Shown: positions 9,004 to 15,426, numbered from the stretch's first letter. The stretch is DNA of 16,268 nt from Cyanobacteria bacterium UBA4641 (GCA_002405805.1 DHMN01000042.1:6175-22442); one strand, 5' to 3'. The notes: generated by a model from the sequence alone, not told the origin. Translations and numbers: made by a program.

Positions 9004-9375
9004 ATGAAAAAAATTCTTATTGTAGATGATGAACAAGATATTGTTGAAAGTTTAAAATTTGTATTAGAAAACTGTGATTATACTTGTTATTGCGCTTATA
9101 ACGGAGAAGATGGATTAAAATTAGCCAGAGAAATTGTACCTGATTTAATCATCTTAGATGTTATGATGCCAAGAATCAACGGTTTCAAAATCAGCAGATT
9201 GCTAAAATTCGATGCAAAATACAAAAATATTCCTATTCTTATGGTGACAGCTCGTTCTCAAGAAGAGGATAAACTTATTGGCGAAGAAACAGGCGCAGAT
9301 GAATATATCACTAAACCTTTTGACCTTGATGAGGTAGTTAAGACAGTTCAAAAATATTTAGCATCGGAAAAGTAA
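9004..9375 (+). CDS. Stand-alone receiver-domain response regulator (CheY/PilH-like)
   Basis: This 123-residue protein consists of one receiver domain and no output domain. All phosphotransfer residues are present: the acidic pair D8-D9, phospho-acceptor D52 in LILDVMMP-like context, T82, K104 and the following P105. It should act by docking to a partner when phosphorylated, like CheY, PilG or PilH. AGGGG lies five bases before the start. Only one base separates its stop from the ATG of the PilB-like gene, so the two are almost certainly one operon and the downstream protein is a candidate partner. No histidine kinase is in the window, so the phosphate donor is unknown. Confidence 0.93.
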   Translation: MKKILIVDDEQDIVESLKFVLENCDYTCYCAYNGEDGLKLAREIVPDLIILDVMMPRINGFKISRLLKFDAKYKNIPILMVTARSQEEDKLIGEETGADEYITKPFDLDEVVKTVQKYLASEK

Positions 9376-9376
9376 A

Positions 9377-10759
9377 ATGAATATTATTACCAACAAAACA
9401 CTGGAAACTTTAAAATACGATTTAGTTAGAGAAGGTCTTGTTCAATATGAAGTTGTTGAACAAGCGGAAGAGATTGCAAACGCTCAAAATATAAATATTG
9501 GTCAAGCCTTGATTAATTCAGGATTTTTGACAGAAGAGCAGCTTATCAAATTTTTGGAATCTAAACTCCACACCCCTTATGTAAATCTTGAAGATTACGA
9601 TTTGGATAGGAAATGTCTAAAATATATCAATTATTCCGATGCAAGAAGATATAAAATTATTCCGCTATTCAAAATCGAAAACACTTTGACTGTTGCAATG
9701 GCAGACCCTAGAGACCTTTTTGCAATAGATAAAATTATGGAAACCGCAGAATGTGAAATTGACCCAGTTCTATCGTCAGAAGAAAGTATTCTCAAAAAAA
9801 TTGATGAATACTACAAACTGGATGTAACTGTCGGTAATATTTCAACAGAAGAAAATACAGGATATGATTGGCAAGACGAACTTCACAAAGAAGACCTTAG
9901 CGACAATCATATTCAAAAAATCATTCGTGCAATACTAAAACAAGCAATTCTTGAAGGTATTCATGAAGTGACTTTCCAAGGGGAAGAAGATGGGCTTGGT
10001 GTGAACTTTAAAAAGCACGGAGAGCTTTCTAATAAAGGTGTTATCCCAACTGCGTTGGTATCTTCTTTTGCTGCTAAATTAAAATCTTTATCCGAACTTG
10101 ACCCATCTGTGTCAGAAGTTCCGCAGCTTGGCAAACTTTGTTTTAAAGTTGACAATATCATCGTTTTGGCTAGTGTTTCAACATTCCCAACAATTATGGG
10201 TGAAAGAATTTTCTTAAAAATTTACAAACCGCCAAAGGCTTTAGATAAAATTATTACATCAAAAAATGAACTTTCTGAAATCAAACAATCTCTTGATAAG
10301 CCTGGAATTATATTGGTTTGCGGTTCATCTTTGAGCGGAAAAACTCACGTTATTTATTCACTATTACTAGAGGCTGCAAAATCAAAGAGCAAAAATATTA
10401 TGACCCTTGAAAGTATTTCAAAATACGAATTGAAGGGAGTCAACCAATGCGAATTTAATGAAAATGTCGGCTTTAATATGGATAAAGCTGCAAGGTTCAT
10501 TGAGTTTCAAAACCCTGATATTATTTACCTTGAGGGGATTAAGTCAAAAGAATCATTTGATTATTTTTCAAGTCTTGTATTTGAAGATAAAACAATCATT
10601 ATGGAATTTTTGGCAAATAATATGGATGATTTGCGCAGTAAAATGGACTTTTCAGACTTTGATACCTTAAAATCATTGATTACAAGTATGGTATTTATCC
10701 ATTCACAAAACAGTGTCGAAGTCTTCAATAAAGAAACCTTGCAAAAGTATTTGGGATAA
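9377..10759 (+). CDS. Degenerate PilB/GspE-like protein with MshEN-type N-terminal domain
   Basis: This 460-residue protein has the architecture of type IV pilus/type II secretion assembly ATPases but is shorter and eroded. Residues about 1-150 form the N-terminal MshEN/GspE_N domain, with IGQALINSGFLTEEQLIKFL and a later TVAMADPRD. The C-terminal part keeps a P-loop, GSSLSGKT (316-323). Where PilB has the Asp box TIEDP it reads TLESI (343-347). The Walker B stretch DPDIIMVGEIRD becomes NPDIIYLEGIKS (379-390), and the His-box HTN is replaced by FLANN. The zinc-binding tetracysteine loop is absent. It may bind but probably not efficiently hydrolyse ATP, and could act as a regulator or scaffold. 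The MshEN motif is known in some members to bind c-di-GMP, but the usual leading Arg and final Gln are Asn and Lys here. It is translationally coupled to the preceding response regulator. Confidence 0.82.
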   Translation: MNIITNKTLETLKYDLVREGLVQYEVVEQAEEIANAQNINIGQALINSGFLTEEQLIKFLESKLHTPYVNLEDYDLDRKCLKYINYSDARRYKIIPLFKIENTLTVAMADPRDLFAIDKIMETAECEIDPVLSSEESILKKIDEYYKLDVTVGNISTEENTGYDWQDELHKEDLSDNHIQKIIRAILKQAILEGIHEVTFQGEEDGLGVNFKKHGELSNKGVIPTALVSSFAAKLKSLSELDPSVSEVPQLGKLCFKVDNIIVLASVSTFPTIMGERIFLKIYKPPKALDKIITSKNELSEIKQSLDKPGIILVCGSSLSGKTHVIYSLLLEAAKSKSKNIMTLESISKYELKGVNQCEFNENVGFNMDKAARFIEFQNPDIIYLEGIKSKESFDYFSSLVFEDKTIIMEFLANNMDDLRSKMDFSDFDTLKSLITSMVFIHSQNSVEVFNKETLQKYLG

Positions 10760-10813
10760 ATCAGAGGGTAAGAAGGCTAGATGGCAGGCTAGTTAGTTCA
10801 GAGGCTCAAATAT

Positions 10814-10918
10814 AACACATGTTCCCTCGCCCCTTGTGGGACACTAGCCGAACCAACGAGCTATGCGAGTTGAGTGAGACTGCGTGCAGTATGGCTGAGG
10901 GGTAAGGAGAGGGGTGTT
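10814..10918. repeat. Large imperfect inverted repeat with two inner hairpins
   Basis: This lies in the 370-bp gene-free stretch 10760-11129. Outer arms pair as AACAC (10814-10818) with GTGTT (10914-10918), CCCTC (10824-10828) with GAGGG (10909-10913), CCCCT (10830-10834) with AGGGG (10898-10902), and AGCC (10846-10849) with GGCT (10893-10896). Inside, CAAC/GTTG (10854-10857 and 10869-10872) and ACTGC/GCAGT (10879-10883 and 10886-10890) can form two hairpins, giving a three-way-junction shape. The element is more G+C rich than its surroundings. It may be a mobile palindromic repeat or a structured RNA. No open reading frame of note is present. Confidence 0.5.
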
Positions 10919-10923
10919 CAGTT

Positions 10924-10952
10924 AGAGATTCCGAAACAAGTTCGGAATGACA
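10924..10952 (-). repeat. Dispersed palindromic repeat, CCGAA type
   Basis: ATTCCGAA (10928-10935) and TTCGGAAT (10941-10948) form an 8-bp perfect stem with a 5-base loop, flanked by TAGAG on one side and GACA on the other. On the minus strand it reads in the same orientation as the copy at 14849. A T-rich stretch follows on the plus strand, so it could also help terminate the upstream PilB-like gene. Confidence 0.75.
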
Positions 10953-11009
10953 ATTGTTTTATTTTGTTCAATGCGTGAGTAGGTCGGCATTGCCATGATA
11001 AAAAGGCTA

Positions 11010-11039
11010 TGTCACCCTGAACTCGTTTCAGGGTCTCTA
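11010..11039 (+). repeat. Dispersed palindromic repeat, CCTGAA type
   Basis: ACCCTGAA (11014-11021) and TTCAGGGT (11027-11034) form a perfect 8-bp stem with a 5-base loop, flanked by TGTC and CTCTA. The flanks match the other copies, while both stem arms differ in step (CCCTGAA with TTCAGGG here, TTCCGAA with TTCGGAA elsewhere). Confidence 0.75.
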
Positions 11040-11076
11040 ATATTACAATTTTACATAAAACGAAGATGTTTTATTT

Positions 11077-11103
11077 GAGATACTGAAACTAGTTCAGCAT
11101 GGA
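11077..11103 (-). repeat. Dispersed palindromic repeat, diverged copy
   Basis: ATACTGAA (11080-11087) and TTCAGCAT (11093-11100) form an 8-bp stem with one mismatch and a 5-base loop, preceded by GAG as in other copies. It appears to be a decaying member of the family. Confidence 0.6.
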
Positions 11104-11108
11104 CTAAC

Positions 11109-11153
11109 TGTCATTCCGATACCACCCACCTACCGGCAAAGTGGTTCGGCACT
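11109..11153 (-). repeat. Palindromic repeat overlapping the 3' end of the PLD gene
   Basis: TGTCATTCCGA at 11109-11119 repeats the flank and left arm of the CCGAA-type repeat. CCGA (11116-11119) pairs with TCGG (11146-11149), and ACCAC (11121-11125) pairs with GTGGT (11141-11145), leaving a 15-base loop. The minus-strand stop codon of the phospholipase-D-type gene (11130-11132) sits in the loop, and its last sense codons lie in the loop and right arm. It may serve as a 3'-end hairpin for that transcript, but no T-run follows. Confidence 0.5.
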
Positions 11154-12956
11154 GTCAATTTTACCGTTGAAATTGTTATCAATTCCATCAGAACAAGAAC
11201 CAATCGAATCCTTACTTTCCGCTTTTGCATTATATTTCAGATATTTGTTCGGAATCTTAGTCCATAAATACAAGAAAAACGCCTTGTGATTTTTTGCAAT
11301 TTTTGCACTCTTTATGATAATCGTGTTTTCATCATTTTTAGTTTCCCCACTATTTGAAAAATTCATTGAACCAGTAATCAAATATTCATCATCGATTATC
11401 ATAGTTTTGGAGTGCAATTTGCCTGCATAATTTTCGGTCTTTAGCAAAATTCCGTTTTGTCTTAAATATTTATATTTAGAATTTTTTGTACCCGTACTAT
11501 TTGCATCAATTATTACTCTGACATCCACTCCGCGACGCTTCGCATTGACAAGTTCATCTGCAATATTTGTGTGCGTAAGCAAAAATGTCGGAACATAAAT
11601 ATAATGTTTTGCACCTTTGATAAGTTGTACAATTCGGTGCGAGGTGTTATCTTGCGGAGAAAAATAGATTTCAACTTCGGTATCTCCAAGTTTTATTCGC
11701 TCATTTTGACTCAATTTAGTTTTTCTCTTGTGGAATTTTCCATTTAGCATTTGTTCAAATTCTTTTTCGTAAATATCCGCAATCACTTTAGAATTAACAA
11801 TTACGATATCATTCACATCATACCCTGATAATCCTGTGCTTGAAAAATTCATTGAACCTGTCCAAACTTTTGACTTGTCAAAAATTACAAATTTGTTATG
11901 CATCAAAAGATTACTTTGCGTTTTTAACTCTGTCCTGTCGGAAACACTTTTTTGTGCAAGTTTTGAAATTATTTCATTATTTTTATAATAAGTTTGACTT
12001 CTATCATATTTTTCATCATATATAAATCTTATTTGCACTCCACGAGAATGGGCGCGCTTTAGGGCTTCTGTCAACGCAGGAACTTCTTCATAACCATAAA
12101 TTGCAATATCTATAGAATTTTTAGAATTATCAACCAAATTTACAAAAGCTTTACAAACCTGACTTGAACAGTCTTTTGTCGGTCGAAGTTTCTTCGTGAA
12201 ATCGGTATACATAACCTGAATACTACCATCTGTCACAACAAGCGGCGGTTGCAGAATATTTGCGACATTAAAATTATCTCGATAATTAAATTTCTTTTTA
12301 AATTTAGAAAACTTGCGATTTTTGAATTTAGTTTTGTGGCAATAATGACAAGGTTTTGCATTTTGCGGCAATTGTTTTTGCGGAATTATCACTGTATCAT
12401 GGGCAATTTTGCCATAAGGACAAACAAGCGTGTGATATTTATTTGAATGGTGGTTTAAGATAACAAGATTTAATTTTCGCGCTTTTGCAAGATTTGTCTT
12501 AAATTTTTCAACATTGCCGATTTCACCATCTTTTATTCCAAATCCGTTTCCGAGCAAAAGTTCAGAATAATCAACTCCATTTACTTTGACATTAGCGAAT
12601 TTGCAATCCCCTTCTACTTTTTTAGAATGGTTTAAAATAACTTTTTCATTTGTTAAAATTGATTGTGCATAATCTTGCGCCAAATAGCCAAGGCTTATTA
12701 TATCAGATTTTGAAATATTATATTTTTTAGAATATTTTGCAACAAATTCATCTGACGGCTCAAGCGAAAATACCTCAATACCCTCAACACAAATCATTTC
12801 ACTTGCGCCTGCTGTTTTGCTGTTTTTTACCTCGACACTGATTTTGACAGGAGTCAAAACGGACATAACATTTTTGTATCTGCTATTTAATATTACAAAA
12901 GCAGAAAAACCGCCAAGCATAGCTAACAATAATAATGTCACAAAGAAATTTTTCAT
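11130..12956 (-). CDS. Secreted or membrane-anchored phospholipase-D-type nuclease/lipase with two HKD motifs
   Basis: The 608-residue protein starts with a signal peptide or anchor (FFVTLLLLAMLGGFSAFVI, about 4-22). Residues about 50-170 resemble a staphylococcal-nuclease-like fold with uncertain catalytic residues. A small probable metal-binding module follows, with YHTLVC (His175, Cys179) and CHYCH (203-207), similar to the Ada-type Cys domain often appended to such nucleases. Two complete HKD motifs follow: H353-K355-D360 and H515-K517-D522, each with GSMNFS just downstream. PLD-family enzymes of this type cleave phosphodiesters in lipids or nucleic acids. The last 22 residues contain DGIDNNFNGKID, an EF-hand-like calcium-binding pattern seen at the C-termini of exported proteins. 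Its ATG overlaps the stop of the upstream deacetylase gene (TAATG), indicating translational coupling. The substrate cannot be told from the sequence. Confidence 0.88.
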   Translation of the reverse strand: MKNFFVTLLLLAMLGGFSAFVILNSRYKNVMSVLTPVKISVEVKNSKTAGASEMICVEGIEVFSLEPSDEFVAKYSKKYNISKSDIISLGYLAQDYAQSILTNEKVILNHSKKVEGDCKFANVKVNGVDYSELLLGNGFGIKDGEIGNVEKFKTNLAKARKLNLVILNHHSNKYHTLVCPYGKIAHDTVIIPQKQLPQNAKPCHYCHKTKFKNRKFSKFKKKFNYRDNFNVANILQPPLVVTDGSIQVMYTDFTKKLRPTKDCSSQVCKAFVNLVDNSKNSIDIAIYGYEEVPALTEALKRAHSRGVQIRFIYDEKYDRSQTYYKNNEIISKLAQKSVSDRTELKTQSNLLMHNKFVIFDKSKVWTGSMNFSSTGLSGYDVNDIVIVNSKVIADIYEKEFEQMLNGKFHKRKTKLSQNERIKLGDTEVEIYFSPQDNTSHRIVQLIKGAKHYIYVPTFLLTHTNIADELVNAKRRGVDVRVIIDANSTGTKNSKYKYLRQNGILLKTENYAGKLHSKTMIIDDEYLITGSMNFSNSGETKNDENTIIIKSAKIAKNHKAFFLYLWTKIPNKYLKYNAKAESKDSIGSCSDGIDNNFNGKIDSAEPLCR

Positions 12957-13801
12957 TATTCCATATTCTTATAATTTGCCAAATCAAAGCCCAAACGCAA
13001 AACTGTGTCTTTGAGTTTCATATCCTGAGTAATTCCAAATTCTGTAGTGTGGGAATTTTTGATAGATGGTCTTGCATATTTGCACGGATGAATCAAAGCC
13101 TCCACTACAGCATTTCCGTCAATCGCTTTCAGTCCGTATTCAATCGCATCAGAATCCATCATGCCGGTATATCCGACACCCAAAATATAATCATTCGTTT
13201 TTAATCCGTATTTTTGAGCAGTTTTGCGATTTATTTTTGTAAAATATTGCAAAAGAATTATTTTCAAAATATTTATCGGATATGCGATTGTCAAATGTTT
13301 TGCAATTTTGGGAATCATATAAAATTCTTCAAATTGAGTCCTGATTGATTTAATGCCGTATTCATTAGCCAATTTACAAGTGATTTCAAAAATTTCAGGA
13401 ATGGCGTGAGTATGCACATGTGAATCCAAATGGTCGATTTCTACATCAGCTTGAATTTTTTCGATTTGCGCCCTAAATTCTTTTTCAATTTGAGCAAGCA
13501 TAGTTTTGCTTTTTCTATTCAGCAACAAAACCCCATAACCTGCGCCAAACGTACCATTAGTATTAGTCAAAAAATTGCAATCGGTGAGAGATTTTCCCTC
13601 CATAATATTTAAGTGAGCCGCAATTCCCAAATTCGGGCAATCAGGTAAAATATCGTGCACGGCGTTTTCATAAGCATTGCCGTTGGCGCATAAACTTGCA
13701 CTTGTCAAAAAGCCGGTATTGTAACCTTCCAAAACCGCTTGGTTATGATATTTTGTCAATCCGAAATCATCTGCGTTTAATATAAATTTTCTTTTGCCCA
13801 T
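12956..13801 (-). CDS. YdjC/ChbG/NaxD-family carbohydrate deacetylase
   Basis: This family removes acetyl groups from N-acetylated sugars using a divalent metal. With the start at 13801 the protein has 281 residues and opens MGKRKFILNADDFG, where the Asp pair (11-12) is the family's metal/catalytic site. AAGGA lies about seven bases upstream. An upstream ATG at 13885 would add 28 hydrophobic, poorly supported residues and overlap the divergent glycosyltransferase. Other family motifs are GIAAHLN, DHLDSHVHTH and the C-terminal ALIHPCKY, so the metal-binding histidines are all visible. It is divergent from a polyprenyl-phosphate glycosyltransferase and coupled to the PLD gene. The pairing recalls Francisella NaxD, which deacetylates an undecaprenyl-phosphate-linked sugar made by a GT2 enzyme. 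Diacetylchitobiose or hopanoid-linked sugars are alternatives. Confidence 0.9.
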   Translation of the reverse strand: MGKRKFILNADDFGLTKYHNQAVLEGYNTGFLTSASLCANGNAYENAVHDILPDCPNLGIAAHLNIMEGKSLTDCNFLTNTNGTFGAGYGVLLLNRKSKTMLAQIEKEFRAQIEKIQADVEIDHLDSHVHTHAIPEIFEITCKLANEYGIKSIRTQFEEFYMIPKIAKHLTIAYPINILKIILLQYFTKINRKTAQKYGLKTNDYILGVGYTGMMDSDAIEYGLKAIDGNAVVEALIHPCKYARPSIKNSHTTEFGITQDMKLKDTVLRLGFDLANYKNME

Positions 13802-13811
13802 TCTCAAATCC

Positions 13812-13839
13812 TTGCAATCATTCTTTCGTATAATATAAT
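13812..13839 (+). promoter_or_regulatory. Promoter of the glycosyltransferase gene, in a compact divergent promoter region
   Basis: TTGCAA (13812-13817) and TATAAT (13834-13839) are spaced 16 bp apart on the plus strand. A second TATAAT overlaps at 13829-13834. Read on the minus strand, the same bases give TATTAT/TATATT, a plausible -10 for the deacetylase gene. Only 62 bp separate the two start codons, so the promoters must overlap and the genes are likely co-regulated. A purine stretch, AAAGAGAG, precedes the ATG at 13864. Confidence 0.5.
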
Positions 13840-13863
13840 CATGATAGTAGAAAGAGAGACACA

Positions 13864-14820
13864 ATGCAAACACCAAAATTAGCAATTACAATACCTTGTT
13901 TTAACGAAGAATTATGCATCGAAACCACAGCTAAAAGACTTTTAGAAGTTTTGGATATGCTTATTGAAAAAGGGAAAATAACAAATGACAGTTATTTATA
14001 CCTTGTTGATGATGGTTCAAAAGACAGAACTTGGGAAATTATTGAGCATTTACATTCAGAAAATCCTGATAGAATTAAAGGGCTGAAATTTATTCGCAAC
14101 TACGGAAACCAAAAAGCATTGATTGCAGGTTTGGAAGGCGTTAGAGAACTTGGGTGTGATTGTGTTGTCTCAATTGACGCTGATTTGCAACAAGACGAAT
14201 TGGCTATTGAAAAGTTTGTAGATGAATATACAAAAGGGTATGAAATCGTTTTGGGTATTAGAAACGACCGAAAAACAGACAGCTTTTCCAAAAAATATAC
14301 AGCTTTAATGTTTTACAAAATTATGAACCTAATGGGAGCCAAAATTCCTGCCAACCACTCTGATTACCGTTTGGTAAGCAAAAAGGCTCTTGATATGATG
14401 GCTCTTTATCCTGAAAAAGCCTTGTTTTTGCGCGGATTTTTCTACGAATTGGGGTTAAAAACAGCAATTGTAAAATTTGACGTAAAACCACGTATGGCAG
14501 GGGAATCAAAATTCAATTTTATGTCACTTATGGGCTTGGCACTCAATGGTATCACATCATTTAGTATTTTCCCATTGCGAATTGTTGCCTGCTTAGGATT
14601 TTTGATGGCAGTATTTGCGTTTTTGGTAGGTTTAGAAACAGTTTGTGAAAAAATATTTTTCAATAACTCCCCAAACGGCTTTGCCACAATGATTATTTTG
14701 TTGTGTTTCTTTGGCGGCTTGCAGATATTTTGCCTTGGTGTAATCGGCGAATATGTGGGGCAAGTCTATCGTGAAGCAAAAGCCCGCCCTCGCTACATCC
14801 CGGAAAAAGAATTGAAGTAG
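13864..14820 (+). CDS. Polyprenyl-phosphate glycosyltransferase, GT2 (GtrB/ArnC/FlmF2-like)
   Basis: These enzymes move a sugar from a nucleotide sugar to undecaprenyl phosphate on the cytoplasmic face of the membrane. The 318-residue product opens with the GT-A core (LAITIPCFNEE, then VDDGSKDRT at 48-56) and has the metal-binding DAD at 105-107 in SIDADLQQ. The membrane-proximal motif RGFFYELG follows. Two C-terminal transmembrane helices span about 236-258 and 274-298, and the charged tail begins EYVGQVYREAKARPRY, as in GtrB, ArnC and dolichol-phosphate mannose synthase relatives. Length and topology are typical. Its position beside a YdjC-type deacetylase suggests the transferred sugar is N-acetylated and later deacetylated. 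The sugar itself (GlcNAc, GalNAc, glucose or another) cannot be read from the sequence. Confidence 0.93.
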   Translation: MQTPKLAITIPCFNEELCIETTAKRLLEVLDMLIEKGKITNDSYLYLVDDGSKDRTWEIIEHLHSENPDRIKGLKFIRNYGNQKALIAGLEGVRELGCDCVVSIDADLQQDELAIEKFVDEYTKGYEIVLGIRNDRKTDSFSKKYTALMFYKIMNLMGAKIPANHSDYRLVSKKALDMMALYPEKALFLRGFFYELGLKTAIVKFDVKPRMAGESKFNFMSLMGLALNGITSFSIFPLRIVACLGFLMAVFAFLVGLETVCEKIFFNNSPNGFATMIILLCFFGGLQIFCLGVIGEYVGQVYREAKARPRYIPEKELK

Positions 14821-14848
14821 AGAAGGCTGCTATAACACTTCGGTCTAT

Positions 14849-14878
14849 GTCATTCCGAATTTAGTTCGGAATCTCTAG
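14849..14878 (+). repeat. Dispersed palindromic repeat, CCGAA type
   Basis: ATTCCGAA (14852-14859) and TTCGGAAT (14865-14872) form a perfect 8-bp stem with a 5-base loop, flanked by TGTC and CTCTAG. It lies 29 bp after the glycosyltransferase stop and may act as a transcript-end hairpin, though no T-run follows. Confidence 0.75.
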
Positions 14879-14913
14879 TTGAACACTATTATCATAGAAT
14901 AAATTTGTTATAT

Positions 14914-14993
14914 TAGAGACCCTGAAACTCCGCAGTCGCATTAAACTTGACTCCACTACGTTTCGCACTCCGCTCCTGCTGTTCAGGGTGACA
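14914..14993 (-). repeat. Dispersed palindromic repeat, CCTGAA type with an expanded loop
   Basis: The arms ACCCTGAA (14919-14926) and TTCAGGGT (14982-14989) and the flanks TAGAG and GACA match the compact copy at 11010. Here 55 bases replace the 5-base loop. The insert can itself pair, with GCAG (14932-14935) to CTGC (14976-14979) and AAAC (14943-14946) to GTTT (14960-14963), giving a nested hairpin. It fills most of the gap between the convergent glycosyltransferase and XRE regulator genes. Confidence 0.7.
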
Positions 14994-15021
14994 CTTATTG
15001 CCAACCACATTTAAAAATAGT

Positions 15022-15345
15022 CTACACCAACCCTTTTACAACATTATAAATAATTTGCATCTTTTCAGTGTCAGACTTTAACAAATCCAGCTTTTTCAAA
15101 ATATAAGTATACCTGTCTTCTTCTGAAATCGACGGAAAGGTGAACATTTCTTGTGGAGTTACATCAAAAATTTTAATAATCTTTTCTAAAGTTTGCGCCG
15201 TCATAAATGCATTTCCGCGCTCAATACTGCTGAGAGTATTTGTCGCAATCCCAATTTCTTCCGCCAACTGCTCCTGACTTAACCCCTTTAACTTTCTGTA
15301 TTTTCTTATTTTGTTTCCTAATTGTTGCTGAATGTAACTATCCAT
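15022..15345 (-). CDS. XRE-family helix-turn-helix transcriptional regulator
   Basis: This is a 107-residue DNA-binding protein. The N-terminal two thirds form a Cro/CI-type helix-turn-helix (about residues 9-65): IRKYRKLKGLSQEQLAEEIG is the first helix and turn, and IATNTLSSIERG is the recognition helix. The C-terminal 40 residues (EEDRYTYILKKLDLLKSDTEK) look helical and may dimerise. There is no ligand or protease domain. AAGGA lies six bases before the start. A TGn-extended -10 (TGATATAAT) lies at 15372-15364 on the minus strand. It diverges from a pseudopilin gene, and two palindromic sites lie between them, so it probably regulates itself and the pilin. It could instead be a small housekeeping or antitoxin-like regulator, but no toxin gene adjoins it. 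Confidence 0.9.
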   Translation of the reverse strand: MDSYIQQQLGNKIRKYRKLKGLSQEQLAEEIGIATNTLSSIERGNAFMTAQTLEKIIKIFDVTPQEMFTFPSISEEDRYTYILKKLDLLKSDTEKMQIIYNVVKGLV

Positions 15346-15363
15346 AAGATTTCCTTAAATCTA

Positions 15364-15372
15364 ATTATATCA
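15364..15372 (-). promoter_or_regulatory. Extended -10 promoter of the XRE regulator gene
   Basis: On the minus strand this reads TGATATAAT, a perfect extended -10. A possible -35, TTGTTA, lies at 15394-15389 with a 19-bp spacer. It overlaps the edge of the first palindromic operator-like site, which would allow autoregulation. Confidence 0.55.
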
Positions 15373-15393
15373 GTAGCGTGGGTAAATCTAACA

Positions 15394-15426
15394 ATGTTAA
15401 ACGTGTTGATTAATAATGTTAAACAT
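15394..15426. promoter_or_regulatory. Pair of operator-like palindromes between the regulator and pseudopilin genes
   Basis: ATGTTAAACGT (15394-15404) and ATGTTAAACAT (15416-15426) are the same 11-bp site. The second is a perfect palindrome around a central A, and the first differs at one arm base. Their starts are 22 bp apart, close to two helical turns, so two dimers would sit on the same DNA face. One overlaps the presumed -35 of the minus-strand regulator, and the other lies in the spacer of the pseudopilin promoter. Confidence 0.6.

Noticed and set aside
11130..12956. PLD nuclease as an intracellular defence effector
   Set aside because: It has an N-terminal signal or anchor and a calcium-type C-terminal tail, which point to export, and it is coupled to a sugar deacetylase.
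12935..13204. Open frame of 89 codons on the plus strand opposite the deacetylase and PLD junction
   Set aside because: It is antisense to two well-supported genes and its composition is typical of a shadow frame.
13802..13885. A longer deacetylase start at 13885
   Set aside because: It would overlap the glycosyltransferase start and its promoter, adds a hydrophobic stretch not typical of the family, and the start at 13801 has a good AAGGA.
10814..14993. CRISPR-like interpretation of the repeats
   Set aside because: The repeats are few, irregularly spaced, in both orientations and variable in the arms. There are no spacers of uniform length and no cas genes.
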